A stretch of DNA of 64,000 nucleotides from Gammaproteobacteria bacterium. Its GTDB lineage: Bacteria > Pseudomonadota > Gammaproteobacteria > Ga0077554 > Ga007554. Within the stretch, counting starts at the first letter, position 1. Each line of letters starts with the position of its first letter. The position numbers were made by a program, and so were the translations under genes. Under the pieces are notes generated by a model. The model saw only the letters and a program-made list of their open reading frames with translations, was not told the origin of the DNA and searched no databases. The stretch is taken from positions 372,001 to 436,000 of the forward strand of contig JAMPIW010000002.1 in the NCBI GenBank assembly GCA_040183005.1, written 5' to 3'. Shown here piece after piece: positions 42,057-52,410 of this stretch.

Positions 42057-43767
42057 GTAACTACTCACCCCCGATTATGTTGACCTCACCCGCGAGAGCC
42101 ATTTGAATCGCAATAAGAGGATTATGTCCCTTGTTGGCCATAGTTTGCAGATAGCTTGATATTCGGCAATAAGCCTGAGCATAAATCTCTGAGCGGAAAC
42201 AGCCAGAGACCTTTTGCTTCACCTTGGACATTCTCAAATCACGCTCGGCCCGGTTATTGGTGAAGGCGACATGAGGGTTTTTGGCGAACAGCAGGACGGA
42301 TGCCTCATGTTTTTGCAATCGGTCCAGCAGATTGTGTGCATCTGACTTGGCGAGTTTGCCGCGTTTCCCGCTGGGCTTTTGGGGAATAGGTGGAAGCTCT
42401 TTTTCGCCACGGGTGAGAATCGTGCGGTAGCGCTTTTGCAACCGCGCCAGCGCTTCATCGGTCAATCTCTTTTCCGTGCTTCTGGAGACGGTGGCGCAGC
42501 TCTCCTGTAAAAGGCGTTTCATGTGGCGCGCCCAGGCGTAGTCATTGGCGTCAACAATGAACGTCAATTCGCGCAGCAGATGCGAGCCGCACAGGCCGTG
42601 AGAGCAGTGATCATAGGACAAGTAGGATGACCAGCAGTCATGAATGATGACGCCATCGTAGCGCGGAATAATATCGATCGACGTGATCGCTGCCGTGCCC
42701 CGTTTTCGATGTAAAAACTTGAGGGTGATCTCCCCTGCGGAGTACACGTGTATCCAGTGGTTTTGCTTATCCACCCGCAAGGAGGTCTCATCCACATGCA
42801 TAGAGGGTGCTTTCAGCAGCTGTGCGGTGGCGTGCTGCTCCCACCGCTCCAAGGCACGATGAAGCCGCAGCACAAAAGCCAGAAGAGTGGCTTCAGAGAT
42901 CACAACACCGATCATGGAGGTCAGCAGCGTTTGCGCGCGATTGATCGCGACCATCTGAGACACCAGTAAATTGATGACAAAGGCCTTTAAGCCATCGCCG
43001 TATTGCAACGGGCCGTGCATATCCGCCGGGAACTTCCCTTTGACCGTCGCATCGCAGACCGGGCACTGCTTGACCTCGGCATCCACATGCTCAACGACTT
43101 TCTCAAAAACAATATCGATCTTCGTCCGTCTTTCATGGTGACTACAGGGCGTATTATCCAGATCTTCGCCACATACATCGCAGAGGCGGACTCTAGAAAG
43201 AGTCACACTCTCTTTGACGCGCGTGTTTTTCAGCAGGGCGCCGTTTTCGTTTTTCCCCTTACCCTGGCTCCCCGGATGACTCAACGAGGAGTCGTCCTTT
43301 TCCGTTTGGGAGGAGGGCTTGCTGGAGTTGCGGCTGTCTTTCTTGGTTATTCTTTCCAGAAAAATGGAGAGCATCAGCTCCATCATCATGAACATGCTAT
43401 TCATAAGCACCTGAGTTTCGCGAGGCACTTTACCGTCGCAACTGAGCTGCTCAAAATCCGCTTTCAACCGGCTGACTTCGTTTCTGACCGAGGTTTTGTC
43501 TAGGCTTGCCATTAATAAGGGGGGCTATACGTTTGGAATAGCCAAAGGATAACATGGCATTTTTCGACCCCCTGATAACGGTCAGATCAGGCTGAAATGG
43601 TTTTTTCGACTTGAAATGGCAAGGCGGCTCATTGAAGAGATCAAAGCCCCTGCCAGCGGCAATAGAGAATAGATTTTACACCGAGATAAGGAAGTGGTTT
43701 TTTCGATAGAAAAAACCTGTCAAGAGATTTTTAAGTTATTTTTCGTGTGAAGGGAGTGAGTAGTTAC
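42057..43767 (-). mobile_element. IS66-family insertion sequence, copy 1 (1711 bp)
   Basis: The ends are GTAACTACTCACCCCC and, inverted, GTAACTACTCACTCCC (12 bp perfect, one difference in 16). Flanking bases TTTCTTTG occur at 42049-42056 and 43768-43775, the 8-bp target duplication typical of IS66. There is one transposase gene and no tnpA/tnpB accessory genes, as in the ISBst12 type. About 220 bp of non-coding sequence separates the transposase start from the right end. The copy at 61224-62934 differs by one base that I could detect. Confidence 0.93.
42061..43512 (-). CDS. IS66-family transposase, copy 1
   Basis: The 483-residue protein has an N-terminal helical/leucine-rich region, a zinc-binding part (CDVCGEDLDNTPCSHH, CPVCDATVKG) and the DDE domain. 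Acidic residues are in HVDETSLRVD, IIHDCWSSYL and NNRAERDLRM. The stop codon TAG lies inside the terminal inverted repeat. It differs from copy 2 in one residue (GEVNIIGGE against GEVNLIGGE), so both copies are recent and probably active. Confidence 0.95.
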   Translation of the reverse strand: MASLDKTSVRNEVSRLKADFEQLSCDGKVPRETQVLMNSMFMMMELMLSIFLERITKKDSRNSSKPSSQTEKDDSSLSHPGSQGKGKNENGALLKNTRVKESVTLSRVRLCDVCGEDLDNTPCSHHERRTKIDIVFEKVVEHVDAEVKQCPVCDATVKGKFPADMHGPLQYGDGLKAFVINLLVSQMVAINRAQTLLTSMIGVVISEATLLAFVLRLHRALERWEQHATAQLLKAPSMHVDETSLRVDKQNHWIHVYSAGEITLKFLHRKRGTAAITSIDIIPRYDGVIIHDCWSSYLSYDHCSHGLCGSHLLRELTFIVDANDYAWARHMKRLLQESCATVSRSTEKRLTDEALARLQKRYRTILTRGEKELPPIPQKPSGKRGKLAKSDAHNLLDRLQKHEASVLLFAKNPHVAFTNNRAERDLRMSKVKQKVSGCFRSEIYAQAYCRISSYLQTMANKGHNPLIAIQMALAGEVNIIGGE

Positions 43768-44947
43768 TTTCTTTGAAGCCATCCAGATCCAGCAGAATCA
43801 GGCCAAAACGGCTCTCACGCATCCTGCTTAATGATATCGCTTGCCGAAGCAGCTCCTGAAACTGCGCGCGGTTAGGCAATTCCGTCAGCGCATCGGTAAA
43901 GGCCATTCTTTCAAGCTTCTGGTATAACTTATCCAGCTCACCGCTCATTTCATTAAAAACGGTAGCCAGCTCACTCACCTCGGCATCGCCTTGCACGGCT
44001 ACTTGCTCGCCAAGATGTTTTCGGTTTTGCCTTACCACCCGCAATTGCCGGGTCAGCAAAGCGATAGGTTTCAGGGTGGTTTTTTGTAACAGCAGGATAG
44101 CAATAAATACCGCCAGCAACGTAATGGCACCACCGATGCCCATCACCAGATTGCGCGCGTAGGCAAAATCCCGGCTGAATGCGCTGATATCGGTCATGGC
44201 AGAGACTTTCAGCACACTCCCGCCATGCTCATCCGTCAAGGTATAGCTAGTAATCAGCTTGTTTTGCGCGACATCCTGATTTTGCCAGGTGCTGGATCTA
44301 AAAACCTCACTGCCATCATTTAGGGAAATCCTTACGGGCATTCCCAATGCGGCATCAATAGAGCGCAGACTTTGTGCCGGGTCAGCCACTATTTGAATAT
44401 AACCAACCGGATGCAAACCGCCGACAGGCACCAGCACAGTGTAATAGGGTCGGCCTCCTGCCACCGGGCACAGCTCGGCGATCGTCTGCAGACGCGCCGT
44501 TCCCGTGCGGGCACGGGCGCGCTCCAGCAGCGATGGACAAATAACCACATCGCGTCCGGCATCAATCAATTCTGTCGAACTCTGGGCCATTAATGCTAAA
44601 TTCAGGTCGTAGGCAGACAGCCTTAACAGCTTTACCTGTCCCGTCGCAACACTATACTGGTTAAATTGGTTGTCCAATTCAAAATTCAGCCTATCCGTAT
44701 CCTTGTGTTCAAAAGCGCGGCGGAACTCCGGTTCAAGCTGAATGGCCAGACCAATATCCAGCAATTGACTCTCCAGATCCGTCAACGCCTCGGTTGCCTT
44801 CAGCTTCACCAGATCCATCAAGGCATGGCGCTGGTTATCATGGGCAACACTGCGGTAGATCTCACCGCTCAACAGCACTAATGCCATACTCAACACCACC
44901 AGCAGCAGCGTGGTAAAGGTACGTAATGACAGGCGAGGGAAGCGCAT
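43768..44947 (-). pseudogene. 5' part of the interrupted GGDEF-EAL gene
   Basis: The sequence encodes a membrane helix (about residues 10-32), a periplasmic sensor domain of about 230 residues, a second helix (about 267-290) and a HAMP-like linker. The start of GGDEF follows (FTDALTELPNRAQF and LILLDLDGFKE). After the insertion point the frame reads ten IS-encoded codons to a stop. The rejoined protein would be 805 residues: sensor, HAMP, GGDEF and EAL, turning over cyclic di-GMP. It lies 22 bp after the rhodanese gene. Confidence 0.88.
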
Positions 44948-44969
44948 CAGGAGATATAACCGCTCATTA

Positions 44970-45431
44970 TCACTTCTTTATGTATGGATATTTTTTTTGC
45001 TTCCATTCCTCAAAGCCACCGCGCAACCAGTAGACCTTGCGATACCCGCATGCCTGCGCGATACCCGCGGCCCTGGCACTGCGTGGGCAACGCGGGCCAT
45101 TGCAGTAAAAAAGGATCGGTGCCTTTACATCCGACGCTACAGCCGCAAGGGAATCGCAATCGGTTACTGTGTCCGTCAAGCTGATGGAGCCTTCTATATA
45201 ACCTTGCCTGCGGTCAACGAGGAGACGGGAATCTATAATGACCAGATTCGAGCGACGCTCAAGCTCGATCAGTTTCTCAGCATCGACCCGGTTAATTCCG
45301 GCGATAATCTCAGGAACTATCTCATCCCCGGAAAAACCCGCAACGGGCAGCAGCAACAACCACACCATCAATGCGAAAATACCGGTGCCTTTCCCGTAGC
45401 CATGCCACGCAAGATGTAGGGACAATGGCAT
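44970..45431 (-). CDS. Exported rhodanese-like protein
   Basis: The 153-residue protein has an N-terminal hydrophobic segment (GIFALMVWLLLLPVAGFSG, signal or anchor). The rhodanese domain has the active-site loop FYCNGPRCPRSARA, with Cys110 as the persulfide-forming residue, and a C-terminal RKVYWLRGGFEEWK. It may move sulfane sulfur in the periplasm; a redox role is also possible. It is directly upstream of the disrupted GGDEF-EAL gene and probably shared its transcript. Confidence 0.82.
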   Translation of the reverse strand: MPLSLHLAWHGYGKGTGIFALMVWLLLLPVAGFSGDEIVPEIIAGINRVDAEKLIELERRSNLVIIDSRLLVDRRQGYIEGSISLTDTVTDCDSLAAVASDVKAPILFYCNGPRCPRSARAAGIAQACGYRKVYWLRGGFEEWKQKKYPYIKK

Positions 45432-45573
45432 TACGTTTCCCCTGTTCTCTTAGTGTGGAGTTCTATTATCATCGGCAATAACGCGCCGGGGCTTTAGCTG
45501 CACGCGAAGCAAGGGTTAATGCTATATTTATAATGCACCTTAACTCAAGATCGAAATTAAGGAAGGGATTTTC

Positions 45574-45996
45574 ATGCTCTGGGTCAAAGCATTTCACATC
45601 ATATTCATGACGGCATGGTTCGCAGGACTGTTTTACCTGCCGCGGCTGTTTGTCCATCACGCCATAACCGAGGATGCGGCAACCATCGAACGCTTCAAGA
45701 TCATGGAACGCAAACTGTTCATTTTCGTGCTGCCCTGGGCCATCCTCACCATCGTGATGGGCATCTGGTTGCTCATCGACTATGCATGGCAGGCCTATTC
45801 TCATATGGGCTGGCTGCACGCCAAACTCATGCTGGTGGTGTTTCTCGTTGCCTATTATGCGTACTGCGGCAAACTGATGCTGGATTTCAAACATGATCGC
45901 AACCGCCGCAGCCATGTGTTTTACCGGTGGTTTAACGAGGTTTCGGTATTGCTATTAATGGCAATAGTGATACTCGTCACCGTCAAGCCTTTTTAG
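45574..45996 (+). CDS. hemJ: Protoporphyrinogen oxidase HemJ
   Basis: The 140-residue protein with four membrane helices begins MLWVKAFHIIFMTAWFAGLFYLP and contains FKIMERKLF and HMGWLHAKL. The conserved N-terminal histidine and other family residues of HemJ (UPF0093) are present. HemJ oxidises protoporphyrinogen IX in bacteria without HemG or the oxygen-dependent HemY. That agrees with the HemY in this window being the unrelated TPR protein. It starts 142 bp from the divergent rhodanese gene. Confidence 0.9.
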   Translation: MLWVKAFHIIFMTAWFAGLFYLPRLFVHHAITEDAATIERFKIMERKLFIFVLPWAILTIVMGIWLLIDYAWQAYSHMGWLHAKLMLVVFLVAYYAYCGKLMLDFKHDRNRRSHVFYRWFNEVSVLLLMAIVILVTVKPF

Positions 45997-46078
45997 CGCG
46001 CATTGACACCAATCCGTCTTTCCTGAAAACCCTGGTACACCGCATAGTTATGACGCATTTTAGACTTAGACCAGTTTT

Positions 46079-46290
46079 TTATGCACAGTAATAGGATGAT
46101 TCGCACAGAGCAAGCCAAAAATTGTCAATTTTTTATAAAGCATCCGCTGCGTTATTTAACTTATTGATTTTATTATGTTTTTATATAATCGACAATTTGT
46201 CATCATTCTGTCACAAACCCAACAATGGCGCGGCCTTGGCGCAGTTGGCCATGATTCCTCCACAAAGTTATCCACAGATTTTGTGAATAA
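46079..46290. other. AT-rich region with three DnaA boxes, candidate oriC
   Basis: The 424-bp gap between hemJ and the ATPase gene has three sites matching TTATNCACA: TTATGCACA (46079-46087), the perfect TTATCCACA (46268-46276), and TTATTCACA on the minus strand (46282-46290). The last two face each other, 5 bp apart. Between them 46120-46205 is very rich in A/T and could be an unwinding element. I see no dnaA beside it. The rpmH-rnpA-yidCD-mnmE cluster that usually flanks oriC is 8 kb away. Confidence 0.45.
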
Positions 46291-46420
46291 CCAATAAATC
46301 CAAAGAGCGATAAGAGGTTAGCGTTTATTGATTAGAAAAATTCTCAAACGGATATCTCAAGTGATATATTGCAACGCTAGCCAGAACGTGTTAAAGCGAC
46401 AAAAAAATGAGGGGCATTGA

Positions 46421-47923
46421 ATGACTGAGCCATTGTTGATCGGCAAAGGGGAACAACCCCAATATCTCCTGCCCGCCATGGCGAACCGCCACGGGCTGAT
46501 TGCGGGGGCCACCGGCACCGGCAAGACCATCACCCTGCAAGGGCTGGCCGAAGGTTTCAGCCGTATCGGCGTGCCAGTCTTCATGGCGGATGTCAAAGGC
46601 GATCTGTCCGGCCTCAGTCAGCCTGGCGTGGACAACCCAAAGGTTCGGGAGCGCATTCTGAAGATGGGACTGGAGGGATTTAACTTCGCCGGCTGTCCCG
46701 TAACCTTCTGGGATGTGTTTGGCGAGCAGGGCCATCCGGTGCGCACCACCGTCTCCGACATGGGGCCGCTGCTGCTGTCCCGTCTGTTGAATTTGAATGA
46801 CACCCAGGAAGGCGTCCTTACGCTCGCATTCAAGATTGCCGATGACCAGGGCATGCTGCTACTGGATCTCAAAGACCTGCGCGCCATGCTCCAGTTCGTG
46901 GGCGATAACGCCAAGGACTTCACCACCGAATACGGCACCGTCTCTGCGGCGAGCATCGGCGCCATTCAGCGCGCCCTGCTGAGCATCGAATCGCAAGGTG
47001 GCGAAAAGTTCTTCGGCGAACCGGCGCTGAACATCGATGATCTCATACAAACCGACAGCAATGGCCATGGCACGATCAATATCCTGGCCGCCGACAAGTT
47101 GATGGCCTCGCCCAAGCTCTATGCCACCTTCCTGCTGTGGTTGCTCTCCGAGCTGTTCGAGCAACTCCCCGAAGTCGGCGACCGCGACAAACCCAAGCTG
47201 GTGTTCTTCTTTGACGAGGCACATCTGCTGTTCAACGATGCGCCGCCCGCACTGTTGGAAAAAGTCGAGCAGGTGGTGCGGCTGATCCGCTCCAAGGGTG
47301 TCGGTGTGTATTTCGTCAGCCAAAACCCGCTGGACATCCCCGACAAGATCCTTGGACAGCTCGGCAACCGTGTGCAGCACGCGCTGCGCGCCTTTACCCC
47401 GCGCGACCAGAAAGCCGTGCGCGCTGCCGCCGAAACCTTTCGCAGCAATCCCAATCTTGATGTCGCCAGCGTCATCACCGAGCTGGGTATAGGCGAGGCG
47501 CTGGTGTCACTGCTCGATGAGAATGGCAAGCCCACCATAGTGCAACGCACGCTGATGTGTCCGCCGCACAGCCTGGTCGGCCCCATCAGCGCCCAGCAGC
47601 GGCAGACGATTATCCAGCAGTCCGCCATCTATGGCCATTACGAAAAACTCGTTGACCGCGAATCGGCCTATGAAATCATCAAGAGCCGCGCCGAGTCCGC
47701 TGCCGCACAGAAAGAGGCAGCCGCACCCGCCGCGCGGGGACGGCGCTCTGTTGCTGAGACCCTGGAGAGCGAATCGGCCGCACCCAAGCCTCAAGGTGGG
47801 CGCCAACGCGAGAGTGTCGTGGAAGCGATGGCCAAGAGCGCGGCACGCGCCGTTGGCAGCCAGTTGGGCAGGCAGATCCTGCGCGGGGTACTGGGTTCGC
47901 TGCTGGGTGGCGGAAAACGCTGA
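46421..47923 (+). CDS. HerA-like ATPase, DUF853/YjgR family
   Basis: The 500-residue protein has Walker [14 protein letters not shown] near residue 30, [13 protein letters not shown], and Walker [16 protein letters not shown], the pattern of the HerA/FtsK ATPase group called DUF853 (E. coli YjgR). The last ~80 residues are charged and alanine-rich, ending in a glycine-rich [12 protein letters not shown] tail. The biological role is unknown. A hairpin GGTGCG/CGCACC follows at 47939-47955. Confidence 0.88.
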   Translation: MTEPLLIGKGEQPQYLLPAMANRHGLIAGATGTGKTITLQGLAEGFSRIGVPVFMADVKGDLSGLSQPGVDNPKVRERILKMGLEGFNFAGCPVTFWDVFGEQGHPVRTTVSDMGPLLLSRLLNLNDTQEGVLTLAFKIADDQGMLLLDLKDLRAMLQFVGDNAKDFTTEYGTVSAASIGAIQRALLSIESQGGEKFFGEPALNIDDLIQTDSNGHGTINILAADKLMASPKLYATFLLWLLSELFEQLPEVGDRDKPKLVFFFDEAHLLFNDAPPALLEKVEQVVRLIRSKGVGVYFVSQNPLDIPDKILGQLGNRVQHALRAFTPRDQKAVRAAAETFRSNPNLDVASVITELGIGEALVSLLDENGKPTIVQRTLMCPPHSLVGPISAQQRQTIIQQSAIYGHYEKLVDRESAYEIIKSRAESAAAQKEAAAPAARGRRSVAETLESESAAPKPQGGRQRESVVEAMAKSAARAVGSQLGRQILRGVLGSLLGGGKR

Positions 47924-47995
47924 AAGAAGGTTAGGTAAGGTGCGTGGGACGCACCCTACGATTCCACTATTGATTTAGAATTTAGAAGCGCAAAC

Positions 47996-48019
47996 AAAAA
48001 CCCCGCCGTAAAGGCGGGG
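47996..48019 (-). terminator. Terminator of the cold-shock gene
   Basis: CCCCGCC (48001-48007), a 5-base loop and GGCGGGG (48013-48019) form a stem. On the minus strand five T follow (complement of 47996-48000). It lies 43 bp after the cold-shock gene stop. Confidence 0.8.
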
Positions 48020-48061
48020 GTAAGAGTATTCTAGAAGCGGCTTATTCTAAATTGTTCAGGA

Positions 48062-48265
48062 TCAGGCAGCCTGTACGATGGTCGCCTGCGGGCCTTTGGG
48101 GCCTTTTTTCTCCTCGAACTTCACAGTCTGGCCTTCGGCTAAGGTTTTGAAGCCATCACCGGAGATCGCGCTGTAATGTACGAATACATCTTCGCCACCA
48201 TCTTGCGGGGAGATGAAGCCGAAGCCTTTGGATTCGTTAAACCATTTTACTGTACCGATACGCAT
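48062..48265 (-). CDS. Cold-shock-domain protein
   Basis: The 67-residue single-domain protein [20 protein letters not shown] carries RNP1 KGFGFI and RNP2 VFVHY. It binds single-stranded nucleic acid and melts RNA structure. The ATG at 48265 follows GAGGAAG; the open frame to 48379 is untranslated leader. The 313 bp between this start and miaB (48266-48578) hold its leader and both promoters but no gene that I can support. Confidence 0.95.
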   Translation of the reverse strand: MRIGTVKWFNESKGFGFISPQDGGEDVFVHYSAISGDGFKTLAEGQTVKFEEKKGPKGPQATIVQAA

Positions 48266-48578
48266 TGTTACTTCCTCATAAAAAAACAAACTCATTAAGC
48301 TTGCCAAAATGCCGGGGAAACCCTTGGCAAAGAGCGGTAAGATCTTCGGCCCAGCCCAGCATTCCAGCGATAACTGCAAAACACTACAAGCAGCTACCGC
48401 CCGAGAATATCACACTTTATTGACAAGTCCATAAAAATATGCAGGAAAGCCGCAAGGCGCTGAAAATACTTTGCATTTTGGCGAAATCGGCGACAGCCCG
48501 GCCGGCAAAACTGGAAGTTTTTCTGTAAAAGTAGTAGCTTATGCCATCAAGTTATTAAGCTTTAACAGGCGCTTTATT

Positions 48579-49919
48579 ATGGGACGCAAGCTTTACATCA
48601 AAACCTTTGGCTGCCAGATGAATGAGTACGATTCCTCCAAAATGGCGGATGTGCTGAAGGCATCGCATGGGCTGGAATTGACCACCGTCGCCGAAGAAGC
48701 GGATGTGTTGCTGCTCAACACCTGCTCGGTGCGCGAAAAGGCGCAGGAAAAGGTATTCTCCCAACTCGGGTGGTGGCGCGAGTGGAAAAAGAACCGTCCG
48801 GGCCTGGTGATCGGGGTCGGCGGGTGCGTGGCGAGCCAGGAGGGCGAGACCATTTTCAAGCGCGCGCCCTATGTCGACATCGTATTCGGCCCCCAAACAC
48901 TGCATCGTCTGCCCGCATTACTGGAAGAAGTGGAACGCAAGCGCGTTCGGACAATGGATATCACCTTCCCTGAAATCGAAAAATTTGATCGCCTGCCCCC
49001 TCCTCGCGCGGAAGGCCCCACCGCCTTCGTGTCGATCATGGAAGGATGCAGCAAATACTGCACCTTCTGCGTGGTGCCCTACACGCGCGGCGAGGAAGTC
49101 AGCCGCCCGTTTGACGATGTTCTCAACGAGGTCGGCTTGCTGGCGGCGCAGGGTGTGCGCGAGGTGACGCTGCTCGGCCAGAACGTCAACGCCTACCGTG
49201 GGCGCATGCATGATGGCTTCGATGCGGATCTTGCATTGCTGATCGACTACGTCGCCGCGATTGACGGCATCGAGCGCATCCGTTACACGACATCGCATCC
49301 GGCGGAGTTTTCCGACAGCCTGATCGAGTCCTACGGATCGGTAGCGCAGTTGGTGGATCACGTTCATCTGCCGGTGCAGAGCGGTTCCGACCGCATCCTG
49401 GCGCTGATGAAGCGCGGCTATACAGCGGAAGAATACAAGGCCAAGATCCGTCGCCTGCGCGCGCTGCGGCCCGGCATCTGCATATCATCGGATTTCATTA
49501 TTGGGTTCCCCGGCGAGACCGACGCCGACTTCGAAGCCACCATGAATCTCATCGAAGAAATCGGCTTCGACCGCTCCTTCAGCTTCGTCTACAGCCCGCG
49601 CCCCGGCACCCCGGCGGCAAGCCTGCCCGACGATGTGCCGATGGAAGTCAAACAGGCACGGCTGGCACGGCTCCAGGCCAGCATCAACGAACACTCGGCA
49701 AGAATCGCTCACGCCATGATAGGCACTGTGCAGCGCGTCCTGGTGGAGCGCTTCAACCCGGATGGCTCCATCTCCGGCTGCGTGGAGAACAACCGCGCGG
49801 TGCATTTTTCGGGCGATCCTGCGCTGATCGGACAGTTCGTCGATGTGCGCATTACCGAGGCCCTGGCAAGCTCGCTACGCGGCGAACGGGTGGAGCGCGT
49901 CACAGCGAAATGCGCTTGA
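48579..49919 (+). CDS. miaB: tRNA-2-methylthio-N6-isopentenyladenosine synthase
   Basis: MiaB adds the methylthio group to i6A37 of tRNAs. The 446-residue protein has the auxiliary [4Fe-4S] cysteines C12, C49 and C83, the radical-SAM cluster CSKYCTFC at 157-164, and a C-terminal TRAM domain. I start at the ATG at 48579 ([20 protein letters not shown]), because the 36 residues before it in the open frame are not family-like. It heads miaB-phoH-ybeY-corC-lnt. Confidence 0.97.
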   Translation: MGRKLYIKTFGCQMNEYDSSKMADVLKASHGLELTTVAEEADVLLLNTCSVREKAQEKVFSQLGWWREWKKNRPGLVIGVGGCVASQEGETIFKRAPYVDIVFGPQTLHRLPALLEEVERKRVRTMDITFPEIEKFDRLPPPRAEGPTAFVSIMEGCSKYCTFCVVPYTRGEEVSRPFDDVLNEVGLLAAQGVREVTLLGQNVNAYRGRMHDGFDADLALLIDYVAAIDGIERIRYTTSHPAEFSDSLIESYGSVAQLVDHVHLPVQSGSDRILALMKRGYTAEEYKAKIRRLRALRPGICISSDFIIGFPGETDADFEATMNLIEEIGFDRSFSFVYSPRPGTPAASLPDDVPMEVKQARLARLQASINEHSARIAHAMIGTVQRVLVERFNPDGSISGCVENNRAVHFSGDPALIGQFVDVRITEALASSLRGERVERVTAKCA

Positions 49920-50006
49920 TAATTCATCAATTGATCGCAATATCAGTGTAAAATACGCAATCCTTGATCGTATCCATTTTTAAGAACGCTTATATACCTA
50001 CCCATC

Positions 50007-50993
50007 TTGAACGACCAACCTCATTCTTCTGATTTTACGCTTGAGCCAGCGGACAATCAGCGCCTCGTCAATCTCTGCGGCCAATTTGATGAACACCTGC
50101 GACAGATCGAGCGCCGCTTGGGTGTCGAAATCAATAACCGTGGTCACGAGTTCCGTGTGATCGGCGATGACGCGGCAACGGTGCATACCGCCGAAGAGCT
50201 GCTCCAGAGCCTCTATGGCGAAACGGCACAAGCCGCGCTCACACCCGCGCGTGTGCATCTGTTTTTACAGGAATCCGGACTGGATGCTCTAGTAGGCGCG
50301 CCTGATCCGGCATTTGCCGACGTGAACCTGCGTATTCCGCGTGGCGTGATCAAGGGGCGCGGCTACAATCAGCAGCGCTATATAAAAAATATCCTGGCGC
50401 ACGACATTAACTTTGGCATCGGCCCGGCGGGCACAGGCAAAACCTATCTGGCAGTAGCCTGCGCCGTTGCGGCGCTGGAGCAGGAAAAGGTACGGCGTAT
50501 ACTGCTAACACGCCCGGCGGTGGAGGCCGGCGAGCGGCTGGGTTTTTTGCCAGGTGATCTGGCGCAGAAAATCGACCCCTATCTACGTCCCCTGTATGAT
50601 GCGTTGTATGAGATGCTGGGGTTTGAGCGTGTCGCCAAGCTGATCGAGCGCAACGTGATCGAGATCGCGCCACTCGCCTACATGCGCGGGCGAACGCTGA
50701 ATGAGTCATTCATCATCCTCGACGAGGCGCAGAACACCACGGCCGAGCAGATGAAGATGTTCCTCACACGCATTGGTTTTGGTTCGGTTGCGGTGATAAC
50801 CGGCGATATCACACAGACCGACTTGCCGCGTCCGCGCCAGTCCGGGCTACGTCACGTCATCGACGTGCTGCGCGATGTCGAGGGCATCAGCTTCACCTTC
50901 TTCCAGGCGAGGGACGTGGTGCGCCACCCGCTGGTGCAGCGCATCGTGTCCGCCTATGAATCGTTTGAAAGCAAAACAAAAGAAGAAGAATAG
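50007..50993 (+). CDS. ybeZ: PhoH-like ATPase YbeZ
   Basis: The 328-residue protein has an N-terminal KH-like region and a P-loop domain with GPAGTGKT at residues 139-146, [20 protein letters not shown] and [11 protein letters not shown]. It works with YbeY in ribosome and RNA metabolism. The start is a TTG at 50007: the protein aligns with E. coli YbeZ from DFTLEPADN and no ATG is better placed. ybeY begins at the next base after the stop. Confidence 0.95.
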   Translation: MNDQPHSSDFTLEPADNQRLVNLCGQFDEHLRQIERRLGVEINNRGHEFRVIGDDAATVHTAEELLQSLYGETAQAALTPARVHLFLQESGLDALVGAPDPAFADVNLRIPRGVIKGRGYNQQRYIKNILAHDINFGIGPAGTGKTYLAVACAVAALEQEKVRRILLTRPAVEAGERLGFLPGDLAQKIDPYLRPLYDALYEMLGFERVAKLIERNVIEIAPLAYMRGRTLNESFIILDEAQNTTAEQMKMFLTRIGFGSVAVITGDITQTDLPRPRQSGLRHVIDVLRDVEGISFTFFQARDVVRHPLVQRIVSAYESFESKTKEEE

Positions 50994-51458
50994 ATGAGTA
51001 TTCAGGTGGATGTCCAGTACGGGCCTGAATTGACCCAGGACGATGCCATACCGTCACTGGATCAGATTAGCACCTGGGCGCACGCGGCGCTGGCGGAGCG
51101 GCGTGAGGTAGCCCAGTTGACGGTGCGTATCGTCGGCAACGAAGAGGGTACGGCACTCAATGAAACGTATCGACACAAACAGGGGCCGACCAATGTGCTG
51201 TCATTCGCCGTCGAGGACGCCGACCTGCTGCCTGTGCCCTTATTGGGTGATATTGTGATTTGCGCGCCAGTCGTTGAACGTGAGGCGCTCGAACAACACA
51301 AGGAAGCTCTCGCCCACTGGGCGCACATGGTAGTGCATGGCGTACTGCATCTGCTAGGGTATGATCATGTCGACGAACAGGAAGCACAGGCCATGGAGAC
51401 GCTGGAAGCAGACATCATGGCGCGATTGGGTTTTTCTGACCCCTATCAACCATCATAA
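50994..51458 (+). CDS. ybeY: Endoribonuclease YbeY
   Basis: YbeY is a single-strand endoribonuclease for 16S rRNA maturation and 70S quality control. The 154-residue protein has the zinc site HGVLHLLGYDH with His115, His119 and His125, and the basic RHKQGPTNVLSF segment. It directly abuts ybeZ, in the conserved order. Confidence 0.97.
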   Translation: MSIQVDVQYGPELTQDDAIPSLDQISTWAHAALAERREVAQLTVRIVGNEEGTALNETYRHKQGPTNVLSFAVEDADLLPVPLLGDIVICAPVVEREALEQHKEALAHWAHMVVHGVLHLLGYDHVDEQEAQAMETLEADIMARLGFSDPYQPS

Positions 51459-51493
51459 GAGAATCGAAAAATTTTTAATCCTATGGACAACAC

Positions 51494-52378
51494 ATGAACG
51501 AAGGCCGATCTACTAACGGCGCAGCGCAACGCTCCTGGCTTGAAAGACTGAGCCACGTTTTGCTGGGCGAACCCAAAGACCGTGAACAACTCATCGAACT
51601 GTTGCGTGATGCGCAACAGCGTCAGCTGCTCGATTCAGACGCGCTGGCGATGATCGAGGGTGTGCTGCAGGTATCGGAAATGCAGGTGCGCGACATCATG
51701 GTGCCGCGCGCGCAGATGGTGGTGGTGGATCGTGACGCCGCATTGCAGGAAATCCTCCCCGTCATCACCGAATCCGAGCACTCGCGCTTCCCGGTAATCG
51801 GCGACAGCCGCGACGAAGTGATCGGCATTTTACTGGCGAAAGACCTGCTGGGTTACTTCGTCACCGGGCGGCACGCGGTTTTCAATGTGCGCGACATCCT
51901 GCGCCCGGCGGTGTTTATCCCGGAGAGCAAGCGCCTCAATGTGCTGCTCAAGGAATTCCGTGCCAGCCGCAATCACATGGCCATCGTCGTGGACGAATAC
52001 GGCGGGGTGTCTGGCCTCGTGACCATCGAAGATGTGCTGGAGCAAATCGTCGGTGAAATCGCCGATGAGCACGATATCGACGAAGATGCCTATATCAAAA
52101 AACACAGCGACTTCAACTATACGGTGAAGGCGCTGACACCTATCGACGAATTCAATAGCTACTTCGGGAGCGATTTCAGCGATGAAGAATTCGACACTAT
52201 TGGCGGCTTGGTAGTGCACGACTTCGGCAAGGTGCCGCGACGCGGCGAGGCACTGGCCATTGGGCGCTTCCGCTTCAAGGTGCTGCATGCCGACAATCGC
52301 CGCATTCACCTGCTGCAAGTAACCATGCGCACGCAAGAAGGCGAGATTGAGCAACCCGCACTGTCCGGCGAGTCATGA
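51494..52378 (+). CDS. corC: CorC/YbeX-type CBS-domain protein
   Basis: The 294-residue cytoplasmic protein has two CBS domains ([14 protein letters not shown] and [14 protein letters not shown], then [20 protein letters not shown]) and a C-terminal CorC_HlyC transporter-associated domain. It is named for magnesium/cobalt efflux, but E. coli YbeX is also tied to ribosome metabolism, which fits this cluster better. Confidence 0.94.
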   Translation: MNEGRSTNGAAQRSWLERLSHVLLGEPKDREQLIELLRDAQQRQLLDSDALAMIEGVLQVSEMQVRDIMVPRAQMVVVDRDAALQEILPVITESEHSRFPVIGDSRDEVIGILLAKDLLGYFVTGRHAVFNVRDILRPAVFIPESKRLNVLLKEFRASRNHMAIVVDEYGGVSGLVTIEDVLEQIVGEIADEHDIDEDAYIKKHSDFNYTVKALTPIDEFNSYFGSDFSDEEFDTIGGLVVHDFGKVPRRGEALAIGRFRFKVLHADNRRIHLLQVTMRTQEGEIEQPALSGES

Positions 52379-52410
52379 TTGATGCGGCAGCGTAGGGAGC
52401 GCGCAGACGC

